Assembly (NCBI GenBank): GCA_002713215.1 | Contig: PAVO01000039.1 | Coordinates: 124,001-188,000, forward strand | Direction: 5' to 3' | Origin: Crocinitomicaceae bacterium | GTDB lineage: Bacteria > Bacteroidota > Bacteroidia > Flavobacteriales_G > Salibacteraceae | DNA: 64,000 bases | In this document: one piece after another, positions 8,330-14,661 of the stretch | How the letters are laid out: each line of letters starts with the position of its first letter | How positions within the stretch are numbered: the first letter of the stretch is position 1 | Position numbers and translations under genes: made by a program | The notes under the pieces: model-generated | Seen by the model: the letters and a program-made list of their open reading frames with translations, nothing else | Told to the model about the DNA's origin: nothing | Databases searched by the model: none

Positions 8330-8808
8330 CGAATTATTTTTCTAATTATTTCCAATAGGTTTTGATTGGGCGATACCAAAACACCTTTTACCCCAACCTT
8401 TTCACTTGCAATAATATCTCTTTCAGAGTCTCCAATCATAAACGATTCGGAAGTATCAATTCCATACAATGCAATCGCCTTTTCCAGCATAAGCGAATCC
8501 GGTTTTCTACTCAGCGATTTGCCTTTTATATCGTGATACGGTGAATAAAACACATCAAGAAGATGAATATTGTTCCTTTCAAATTCCTTAGACATAAATT
8601 CATGAACTTCCTTTACATCCTTGTGACTATATAATCCTTTAGCTATCCCACCCTGGTTAGTAATTACGATAAACTTAAAGCCGTTATCCTGCATTACGGT
8701 CAATGCATCCCACAATCCATCAACAAATTCAAAATCAGATATACGCCAGGTATAATCGCCGCGTTCCTCATTAATCACTCCATCCCTATCCAGAAACACA
8801 ACCTTCAT
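8326..8808 (-). CDS. HAD-IIIA phosphatase, GmhB/histidinol-phosphatase-like
   Basis: 160 residues. It has the HAD nucleophile motif LDRDGVINE at the very N-terminus, motif II in VITNQGGIAKG, a motif III lysine region SRKPDSLML, and motif IV GDSERDI. This is the class that includes D-glycero-D-manno-heptose-1,7-bisphosphate phosphatase. The zinc-loop cysteines of classical GmhB are absent: the loop reads YSPYHDIKGKSLSRKP, without Cys. The substrate is therefore open. It sits between the rhomboid gene (1-bp overlap) and the aminotransferase gene (4-bp overlap). Confidence 0.85.
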   Translation of the reverse strand: MKVVFLDRDGVINEERGDYTWRISDFEFVDGLWDALTVMQDNGFKFIVITNQGGIAKGLYSHKDVKEVHEFMSKEFERNNIHLLDVFYSPYHDIKGKSLSRKPDSLMLEKAIALYGIDTSESFMIGDSERDIIASEKVGVKGVLVSPNQNLLEIIRKIIR

Positions 8809-9419
8809 TATCCAAAAATTTGTCCAATGAACTCAAGAAACAAAGCAGGTTTAAGCGCAATAGGAAAAACCAAGCCGAACAAGGCTCCCCAGTAATGAGC
8901 ATCGTGGGCAATTCGCCCTCCTCCCCTTTTATCGAGGTAATATTCCAATCCAATATACAATGGGCCAAACAAATAAGCCGGAATTCCAATTGGAATAAAC
9001 ATGACGTAGATCTTACTGGTGGGTAACAAAATAATACTGGTAAAAAGAACCGCAGCTACCGCACCAGAAGCACCAATGGCAGTATAATTTGGGTTGTTTC
9101 CATATCTTTTAAGTGCCGGTATTGATGCAAAAGCGGCACCGCCTACATACAACAACAAATAATAAAAAGTACCTCTGCCATCAAACAGCATTGGAAACGA
9201 ACGCTCAACAATGTTTCCGAAACTGAATAAAACAAACATATTCACAAAAAGGTGCATCCAGTCGCCATGTAACAACACATGGCTTACCAGTCGGTACCAC
9301 TCCTTCCTTTGCATGACCTGATAGGGGCTAAAATCGAGTTTATGAAACAAGGTTCTATTCGAAAATCCGCTAATTGAAACTAAGGCTGTAGCAACAATTA
9401 TTAATAAGGTTATGCTCAT
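8808..9419 (-). CDS. Rhomboid-family intramembrane serine protease
   Basis: 203 residues with about six transmembrane helices. The signature elements are WYRLVSHVLLHGDWMHLFVNMFVL (the His/Asn region of TM2), GASGAV holding the catalytic Ser, and AHDAHYWGALFG with the catalytic His in the last helix. It should cut membrane-spanning substrates within the inner membrane. It is first in a compact three-gene operon with a HAD phosphatase and an aminotransferase; no obvious functional link connects them. Confidence 0.9.
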   Translation of the reverse strand: MSITLLIIVATALVSISGFSNRTLFHKLDFSPYQVMQRKEWYRLVSHVLLHGDWMHLFVNMFVLFSFGNIVERSFPMLFDGRGTFYYLLLYVGGAAFASIPALKRYGNNPNYTAIGASGAVAAVLFTSIILLPTSKIYVMFIPIGIPAYLFGPLYIGLEYYLDKRGGGRIAHDAHYWGALFGLVFPIALKPALFLEFIGQIFG

Positions 9420-9424
9420 GAAAG

Positions 9425-9432
9425 CAAATATA
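9425..9432 (-). promoter_or_regulatory. -7 promoter element for the rhomboid operon
   Basis: The minus strand reads TATATTTG, with only 5 bp between it and the start codon at 9419. The message would start at or very near the AUG. No -33 element is seen at the normal distance. Confidence 0.45.
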
Positions 9433-9506
9433 GATATTGACCAATTGCATGATTTTTATTTGTCGGATTTATGATATTTTAATCCGTTAAATTTTTTCAT
9501 TTAACA

Positions 9507-9535
9507 TTTGCGAAAAGAGATACCCCTTATATTTG
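9507..9535 (+). promoter_or_regulatory. Promoter with both -33 and -7 elements
   Basis: TTTG at 9507-9510, 17 bp spacer, TATATTTG at 9528-9535. It reads into the small secreted protein at 9557. The spacing fits the Flavobacterium consensus of TTG, 17-23 bp, TAnnTTTG. A purine-rich AAAAAAGAAAAAG stretch precedes the ATG. Confidence 0.7.
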
Positions 9536-9556
9536 GACGAAATAAAAAAGAAAAAG

Positions 9557-9787
9557 ATGAAGAAATATTTGATGATCCTCGCTATGTCTGGGCTAATGGT
9601 AGCTTTCTCTGCTCCAGCGATTTTTGCCAGCAATACGGTAAATACGGAAATAAGTACTGAAAAAGAGAAGAAAGAAAAGAAAAAGAAGAAAAAGAAAAGC
9701 AGTAGCGAATCTGCAACTGAGAAAAAAGGTTGTTCAGGTAAGTCAAGTGGCGACAGTGGTTGTTGCCATGGTAAAAAAGCTTCATAA
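9557..9787 (+). CDS. Small secreted Lys-rich, Cys-rich protein
   Basis: 76 residues from the ATG at 9557; an in-frame TTG at 9533 lies inside the promoter. A signal peptide (MKKYLMILAMSGLMVAFSAPAIFAS) is followed by a mature part of about 50 residues. This part is first almost pure Lys/Glu/Ser and then ends in CSGKSSGDSGCCHGKKAS, which holds three Cys and one His. The composition suggests a periplasmic or secreted metal-binding or polyanion-binding peptide; that is inference, and I know no family name. Its own complete promoter and strong terminator make it a genuine monocistronic gene rather than low-complexity noise. Confidence 0.75.
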   Translation: MKKYLMILAMSGLMVAFSAPAIFASNTVNTEISTEKEKKEKKKKKKKSSSESATEKKGCSGKSSGDSGCCHGKKAS

Positions 9788-9810
9788 CTATACATAAAGA
9801 ATTAGTATGA

Positions 9811-9843
9811 GCCTCTCTTCAATCTGAAGAGAGGCTTTTTTTT
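9811..9843 (+). terminator. Strong Rho-independent terminator
   Basis: A perfect 10-bp stem, GCCTCTCTTC and its complement, with loop AATCT, followed by eight T. It terminates the small secreted protein gene. Its T-tract forms the left flank of repeat copy B. Confidence 0.92.
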
Positions 9844-9847
9844 AGCC

Positions 9848-10013
9848 ATGTTGTATAATAATGTGGGAATAATCACCATTCCTTGCTTGACAAGGAACCG
9901 ACGAAGGAGCTCAGAGAAACTAATCTAGTCTTATTTCTAGATTCCTGCTTTCGCAGGAATGACTAACTTTTATTTGGTAGCTTGATTAACCCACATTATT
10001 CTACAACACTCCG
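9848..10013. repeat. MITE-like inverted-repeat element, copy B
   Basis: About 165 bp. The left end 9848-9867 and right end 9990-10009 pair at 18 of 20 positions (.TGTTGTA.AATAATGTGGG). The core at 9877-9963 differs from copy A by a single substitution plus a small variable patch. Direct repeats flank it: TTTTTTTAGCC at 9837-9847 and TTTTTTTGGCC at 10014-10024 (10 of 11 identical). The inner end sequence differs from copy A (GTGGG instead of TGAG), yet both arms changed together, which keeps the stem. Confidence 0.8.
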
Positions 10014-10037
10014 TTTTTTTGGCCTTTTCTAAAAAGG

Positions 10038-10064
10038 TTGAATTCACCTATAAATTTACTTTTG
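10038..10064 (+). promoter_or_regulatory. Promoter of the class-III aminotransferase
   Basis: TTG at 10038-10040, 16-bp spacer (1 bp short of the usual range), TACTTTTG at 10057-10064. The ATG follows 4 bp later at 10069, so the mRNA is probably leaderless or has a few nucleotides of leader. Confidence 0.5.
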
Positions 10065-10068
10065 CTGA

Positions 10069-11226
10069 ATGCTCGCGAATACTTCCACTCATCCGTATAA
10101 CCTTGACCTTGCCAGTGCAGAAGGAAGTTACCTCTATGACCTTAATGGCAACAAATACCTTGATTTTATTGCAGGCATTGGCGTAAACAACCTGGGACAT
10201 AACCTCTCTTCTGTTACTGCGGCTGTAAATGACCAAATGAATTTGCATAGCCATGCAATGGTTTATGGAGAGTTTAATCAATCAAGCCCAAATCGATTTG
10301 CGAAAAACCTACTTTCATTTTTCCCTGAAAGTTTGGACATGGTTTATCCTGTGAACTCAGGAACTGAAGCCAATGAAGCAGCTATTAAAATAGCCAAGCG
10401 ATACACAGGCAGGTCCGAAATTGTTTCTTTTAAGGGTGCTTATCATGGAAACACGGCCGGATCGATGAGCATTAGTTATAACGAATCTAAAAAATCGGCT
10501 TATCGTCCACTAATTCCAGGTACTCGCTTTATTGAATTAAACAATTCAGCGCAGCTGGGGACTATTTCTAGCCAAACAGCGGCTGTTATTCTGGAAACCA
10601 TACAGGGTGATGCAGGAGTTCGAATTCCAACTATGGAGTACCTCAAGGCATTAAGAAATAAATGTTCGGAAACAGGGACATTATTGATTCTGGACGAAAT
10701 TCAATGCGGATACGGAAGAACAGGAAAATTCAATGCTTTCGAAAACTTTGAAATAGTTCCCGATATGGTTACCCTTGGTAAAGCCCTGGGTTGTGGATTA
10801 CCCATTGGAGCGGTTGTTGGAAATCGAGAAGTGTTGTCTTGTATCCAAAACAACCCTGAATTGGGACACATTACCACCTTTGGTGGCAATCCGGTTGTAT
10901 GTGCTGCTGCCGATGAGGGATTAAACCTGTTTAGACGGCTTGTTGATTCCCAGGAAGTAGAAGAAAAGGGAAAACGAATTGATAAGTTACTAAATGCAAT
11001 ACCGGCAATTAAGGAAATAAGACGCATGGGTTTAATGATTGCGGTGGAACTGGAATCCCCGGAAAAAGTAGAGCACTGTATTTTAGAAGCTAAAAAAAGA
11101 GGAGTCATTCTTTTTTGGTTCTTAAGTACTCCTAATAGCTTCCGCATTTCTCCACCACTTACCATATCGAATGATGAAATCGATGAGGGCTGTTCCATCA
11201 TTTCATCGATTTTATCTGAAGAATAG
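10069..11226 (+). CDS. Class-III PLP aminotransferase, acetylornithine-aminotransferase-like
   Basis: 385 residues, typical for ArgD/ornithine aminotransferase-type enzymes. Seen: DLNGNKYLDFIAGIGVNNLGH at the N-terminus, the PLP-phosphate site NSGTEANEAAIKIA, FKGAYHGNT, the pyridine-binding Asp in LILDEIQCGYGRTGK, and the Schiff-base lysine in TLGKALGCGLPIGA. It transfers an amino group from an omega-amino substrate to 2-oxoglutarate. The substrate (acetylornithine, ornithine, lysine or another) is not determined, and no arginine biosynthesis genes adjoin it. It stands alone between repeat copy B and the mechanosensitive channel gene. Confidence 0.9.
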   Translation: MLANTSTHPYNLDLASAEGSYLYDLNGNKYLDFIAGIGVNNLGHNLSSVTAAVNDQMNLHSHAMVYGEFNQSSPNRFAKNLLSFFPESLDMVYPVNSGTEANEAAIKIAKRYTGRSEIVSFKGAYHGNTAGSMSISYNESKKSAYRPLIPGTRFIELNNSAQLGTISSQTAAVILETIQGDAGVRIPTMEYLKALRNKCSETGTLLILDEIQCGYGRTGKFNAFENFEIVPDMVTLGKALGCGLPIGAVVGNREVLSCIQNNPELGHITTFGGNPVVCAAADEGLNLFRRLVDSQEVEEKGKRIDKLLNAIPAIKEIRRMGLMIAVELESPEKVEHCILEAKKRGVILFWFLSTPNSFRISPPLTISNDEIDEGCSIISSILSEE

Positions 11227-11306
11227 CTCCAAATTGACTTTTTCGCGTCTAATCACAGGGCCGCAGTTCAACGCATTTTATAAATTGGCTAACTAATTTT
11301 TTAGCT

Positions 11307-12137
11307 ATGGATGAATTATCAGTTTCTCAAATGCAGGTATATATAGACAAAGGAGTGCACCTAATAATGGAGTATGCTCCTAAAATGATATTGGCCTTAC
11401 TTGTTTTATTTGCTGGGCTTAGAGTCATTAAAATGTTCTCTAATCTCTTGAATAAACTCTTTGAGAGGCAAAACATTGATATAACACTTCGTCCATTCCT
11501 GTTAAACCTAACCGTTTGGGTATTAAAGGCCATGCTATTTATTAGTGTTGCTTCAATGCTGGGAATTGAAACCACTTCGTTTGTTGCCATAATCGGTGCT
11601 GCGGGACTGGCCGTAGGTCTAGCACTTCAAGGGACGCTAGCCAACTTTGCAGGAGGAGTTCTTATTTTGTTGTTTAAACCCTATAAAGTGGGAGACCTTG
11701 TAGAAGCCCAGGGACATTTTGGCTCCGTTGAAGAGATCCAAATATTTATAACCAAACTAATTACGCCTGAAAACAAAACAGTTATTGTCCCCAATGGAGC
11801 CATTTCAAATGGAAGTTTGATTAACTTCTCAGAAAAGGGATTCCTGCGGGTTGATAATGTAATTGGAATATCTTACGATAGCGACATTAAACTGGCCAAA
11901 GAACTATTACTAAAAATGATGCAAGATCACCCCAAGGTAATGAGTGACCCGGCACCTGTTGTTGCAGTTAGTGAATTGGCAGATAGTTCTGTTAATCTGG
12001 TAGTTAGACCACATGCCAAAGTGGATGACTATTGGGACGTAAAATTTGACACACTGGAACTTGGTAAGAAGGTATTGGATGAGGCTAACATTTCCATACC
12101 ATTCCCTCAAAGAGATATTCATATGATCCAGAACTAA
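11307..12137 (+). CDS. Small-conductance mechanosensitive channel (MscS family)
   Basis: 276 residues, close to E. coli MscS. Three N-terminal transmembrane segments are visible. The pore-lining TM3 reads GAAGLAVGLALQGTLANFAGGVLILLF, with the Gly/Ala packing pattern and the LQGTLANFAGG signature. The cytoplasmic beta and alpha/beta domains follow (PYKVGDLVEA..., VIVPNGAISNGSLINFSEK). It should open on hypo-osmotic membrane tension and release solutes. The C-terminal end has the family FPQRDIHM segment. Confidence 0.95.
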   Translation: MDELSVSQMQVYIDKGVHLIMEYAPKMILALLVLFAGLRVIKMFSNLLNKLFERQNIDITLRPFLLNLTVWVLKAMLFISVASMLGIETTSFVAIIGAAGLAVGLALQGTLANFAGGVLILLFKPYKVGDLVEAQGHFGSVEEIQIFITKLITPENKTVIVPNGAISNGSLINFSEKGFLRVDNVIGISYDSDIKLAKELLLKMMQDHPKVMSDPAPVVAVSELADSSVNLVVRPHAKVDDYWDVKFDTLELGKKVLDEANISIPFPQRDIHMIQN

Positions 12138-12206
12138 GGGTCAATTTCTTCAACATAAATTTAAAAATTGACCTTGGACTAATTCAAGGTCATTCTACTA
12201 CTTTTG
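12137..12206 (+). promoter_or_regulatory. Promoter with three AAGGTCA-like half-sites upstream of the thioesterase gene
   Basis: The -33 TTG (12174-12176), 22-bp spacer and TACTTTTG (12199-12206) form a promoter. Three copies of a half-site surround it: AAGGGTCAATT (12137-12147, forward), AAGGTCAATTT (12165-12175, reverse strand) and CAAGGTCATT (12185-12194, forward). The last two form a perfect 8-bp inverted repeat (TGACCTTG, 8 nt, CAAGGTCA) covering the spacer. The first two form a 9-bp inverted repeat. This may be an operator array, or part of it may act as the mscS terminator, although no T-tract follows. Confidence 0.45.
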
Positions 12207-12222
12207 CACTTTATTTTCAAGC

Positions 12223-12609
12223 ATGGACTTATTGATGCAAAAACTGTGTATGACCAAGGATTTAGGAATACACGGAAATCTTTTTGGGGGAATTATGTTA
12301 GCATGGATTGATGAAGCAGCAGCTAGTTATGCTTCTCAGATTTGCCACACTCCTAATATGGTCACCCTTAAAGTTGAAGAGGTGGTATTTAAAAAACCGG
12401 TTAAGCTTGGCTACCAGATTCGTATTTATGGAGAAGTCATAAAAATGGGAAAAACTTCCATTACCCTAAACGTGGAAACCAGAAAATACAACGTATATAG
12501 CCAGGAAGAAAGCGTGGTTTGTACGACCAATATTGTATTTGTACGAATTGATGAGTCCGGCGAGCCTATTCCTATTCCCAGTCCCGTAATTGAGCGTTAT
12601 AGAAAATAA
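12223..12609 (+). CDS. Acyl-CoA thioesterase (hotdog fold, YciA/BFIT type)
   Basis: 128 residues. It has the hotdog acyl-CoA hydrolase pattern: HGNLFGGIMLAWIDEAAASYA with the catalytic Asp, then VTLKVEEVVFKKPVKLGYQIRIYGEV and TSITLNVETRKY. It hydrolyses acyl-CoA to free acid and CoA in the cytosol; chain-length preference cannot be read. A promoter with an inverted-repeat array precedes it, and the ZIP transporter gene follows 3 bp later, so the two are probably cotranscribed. Confidence 0.9.
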   Translation: MDLLMQKLCMTKDLGIHGNLFGGIMLAWIDEAAASYASQICHTPNMVTLKVEEVVFKKPVKLGYQIRIYGEVIKMGKTSITLNVETRKYNVYSQEESVVCTTNIVFVRIDESGEPIPIPSPVIERYRK

Positions 12610-12612
12610 TCA

Positions 12613-13413
12613 ATGGAAGATAATATAACGCTTGCATTTCTTCTTACCACACTGGCTGGATTGTCTACCGCCATTGGAGCTGGCATTGCGTTTTTTGCAA
12701 AAAAGACCAACTACAAACTACTCTCCACTGCCATGGGATTCTCCGCTGGAGTAATGATCTACATTTCTTTTGTGGAACTCTTTGCAGAAGGATACGATTC
12801 CGTCGCAGCCCATGTTGGAGAAGATGCAGGTGCTTGGTACATCACCGGAGCCTTCTTTGCAGGAATATTGGTCACGGCGCTTATCGACAAATTGGTTCCA
12901 AGCTTTGAAAATCCGCATGAATTTGACAAGGGAGATGAACCTCCCGCTGAAGAAGCGCAATACAAACACCTTTATAGAATGGGGATTTTTACGGCATTGG
13001 TAATAGGCATTCATAACTTTCCGGAAGGCATTGCAACTTTTATGGGAACATTGAAAGACCCCCAGCTTGGAATCAGTATTGCCATGGCGGTTGCTATTCA
13101 CAACATTCCTGAAGGAATAGCTGTTTCAGCACCCATTTTTTATGCAACCGGTAATAAGAAAAAAGCCTTTTGGTTTTCATTTGCTTCAGGATTGGCGGAA
13201 CCTGTTGGGGCTGCAGTAGGTTTCTTGATTCTTCGCCCCTTTTTAAACGAAGTCGTTATTGGATTATCGTTTGCCTTTATTGCTGGAATAATGATCTTTA
13301 TCTCCTTCGACCAATTGTTGCCTGCGGCACAAAAATATGGTTCACACCATCGATCACTCTATGGGCTTATTGCAGGCATGGCTGTAATGGCAATTAGTCT
13401 GATTCTTTCCTAA
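12613..13413 (+). CDS. zupT: ZIP-family metal transporter (ZupT-like)
   Basis: 266 residues with eight predicted transmembrane helices. The two ZIP metal-site helices are clear: IGIHNFPEGIATFMG (TM4) and AVAIHNIPEGIAVSAP (TM5), each with the HN.PEG motif. An acidic/His loop (FENPHEFDKGDEPPAEEAQYKH) lies between TM3 and TM4, as is usual for these carriers. It should import Zn2+ and related divalent metals into the cytosol. The start at 12613 is 3 bp after the thioesterase stop. No Zur-like operator was recognised. Confidence 0.93.
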   Translation: MEDNITLAFLLTTLAGLSTAIGAGIAFFAKKTNYKLLSTAMGFSAGVMIYISFVELFAEGYDSVAAHVGEDAGAWYITGAFFAGILVTALIDKLVPSFENPHEFDKGDEPPAEEAQYKHLYRMGIFTALVIGIHNFPEGIATFMGTLKDPQLGISIAMAVAIHNIPEGIAVSAPIFYATGNKKKAFWFSFASGLAEPVGAAVGFLILRPFLNEVVIGLSFAFIAGIMIFISFDQLLPAAQKYGSHHRSLYGLIAGMAVMAISLILS

Positions 13414-13483
13414 TAGGATTTCCAATTCAAATCTATACCTGTAATTTAAGCAGCCAAGTATTTCATTTTACTTGCACTAATTA

Positions 13484-13491
13484 TAGTTTTG
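13484..13491 (+). promoter_or_regulatory. -7 promoter element for the ribD operon
   Basis: TAGTTTTG matches TAnnTTTG. Initiation would be near 13497, giving a leader of about 115 nt before the ribD ATG, much longer than most leaders in this window. No clean -33 element is visible. Confidence 0.45.
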
Positions 13492-13574
13492 CAAGGCATT
13501 CAGGGAAGAGCTTTACAACCAAAACCTCCACTATTTATTAGGGGACTGACTGTTGTTAGATAGCTGATTGCATT

Positions 13575-13618
13575 ATGGGGGTTGCTCTTGTAACCCCCAT
13601 TTTAAATCCGGATGGGGG
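13575..13618 (+). promoter_or_regulatory. Competing hairpins over the ribD start codon
   Basis: ATGGGGGTT (13575-13583) pairs perfectly with AACCCCCAT (13592-13600), loop of 8 nt, followed by TTTT. The same CCCCCAT (13594-13600) can instead pair with ATGGGGG at 13612-13618, which is the ribD start codon and second codon. The two 7-9 bp stems exclude each other: the first leaves the start codon free, or acts as a weak terminator, and the second hides it. Confidence 0.5.
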
Positions 13619-14661
13619 ATCATGAAAAATATATGAGAAGAGCTATGGACCTTGCCCTCCTTGGCAAAGGCAATGTAGCTCCCAATCCATTAGTAGGATG
13701 CGTTATTGTTCGCAAGAATAATATCGTTGGTGAAGGGTATCATCGAAAGTATGGCTTCCCACACGCAGAACCCAATGCGCTGGCTAGTGTTGCTGACCCC
13801 TCCATATTAGCTGAATCTACTTTGTACGTAAACCTCGAACCCTGCAATCATTTTGGTAATACTCCTCCATGCAGTCAGGCAATTGTTGAGGCCGGAATTC
13901 AACGAGTTGTTATAGCAAATAAAGATCCGAATAAAGTCGTAAGTGGTAAAGGAATTGACTTTCTGGAACGAGCAGGAATAGAAGTAATAACAGGCATTTT
14001 AGAAAATGAAGGAGAGGAACTCAATCGAAGGTTTTTTACTTACCACCGCAAAAAAAGGCCTTACGTAATATTAAAGTGGGCGCAAACTGCAGACGGCTTT
14101 ATTGACAAAATAAGAAGCACTGAAGAAGAAGCACTTCAAATTAGCAATCGGGAAAATGTGGCACTTGTTCACAAATGGCGCTCGGAAGAACCTGCTATTC
14201 TGGTAGGTATGAATACCATTATGATGGATAACCCTTCTTTAACCGTAAGACATGTTAACGGAAGGAATCCATTAAGGGTTAGTATTGATTCCGAAAAGTC
14301 GGTTATCCCAACAGATAATTATTCCTTTTACGATCAAAGCACACCTACTTTAATTTTTTCAAAAACTACTTCTAAAGTTGAAAACAGCGTCGAGTACAAA
14401 CAACTACCAAGTCTTGACCTGGAAAATATTTTGTCAGAATTACATGAAAGAAAAATTCAGAGTGTAATTGTAGAAGGTGGAAGATCGTTGCTAACCAACT
14501 TTATTGAAAATGAGTTGTGGGACGAGGCGAGAATTACCAGCAGTGAATTAATCATTAAAAACGGAATTAAAGCTCCAACCCTAAAAGGTGAATTAAAAAA
14601 CGAGTTTACCTGTGGAAAGGACAATATAGTTTCCTTACTTTCACCTTTAAAATTCAGTTAG
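13612..14661 (+). CDS. ribD: Bifunctional riboflavin biosynthesis protein RibD
   Basis: 349 residues with two domains. The N-terminal deaminase (about 1-145) has the zinc site HAEPNAL and PCNHFGNTPPC. The C-terminal reductase (about 148-349) starts KRPYVILKWAQTADGFID and has the NAD(P)H-site segments AILVGMNTIMMDNPSLTVR and VIVEGGRSLL. It deaminates diaminohydroxyphosphoribosylaminopyrimidine and reduces the ribose in riboflavin synthesis. No other rib genes adjoin it. The kinase gene begins at the next base after the stop. Confidence 0.95.
   Translation: MGDHEKYMRRAMDLALLGKGNVAPNPLVGCVIVRKNNIVGEGYHRKYGFPHAEPNALASVADPSILAESTLYVNLEPCNHFGNTPPCSQAIVEAGIQRVVIANKDPNKVVSGKGIDFLERAGIEVITGILENEGEELNRRFFTYHRKKRPYVILKWAQTADGFIDKIRSTEEEALQISNRENVALVHKWRSEEPAILVGMNTIMMDNPSLTVRHVNGRNPLRVSIDSEKSVIPTDNYSFYDQSTPTLIFSKTTSKVENSVEYKQLPSLDLENILSELHERKIQSVIVEGGRSLLTNFIENELWDEARITSSELIIKNGIKAPTLKGELKNEFTCGKDNIVSLLSPLKFS

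Noticed and set aside
9487-9795. Minus-strand Phe-rich reading frames over the small secreted gene
   Set aside because: They are the antisense of a Lys-rich sequence (AAA/AAG read as TTT/CTT) and have no signals of their own.
13440-13618. FMN riboswitch (RFN) upstream of ribD, suggested by TCCGGATGGG just before the ORF
   Set aside because: The two conserved GAAATTCC-type segments and the multi-stem layout are absent; only one short match remains, which is probably chance.
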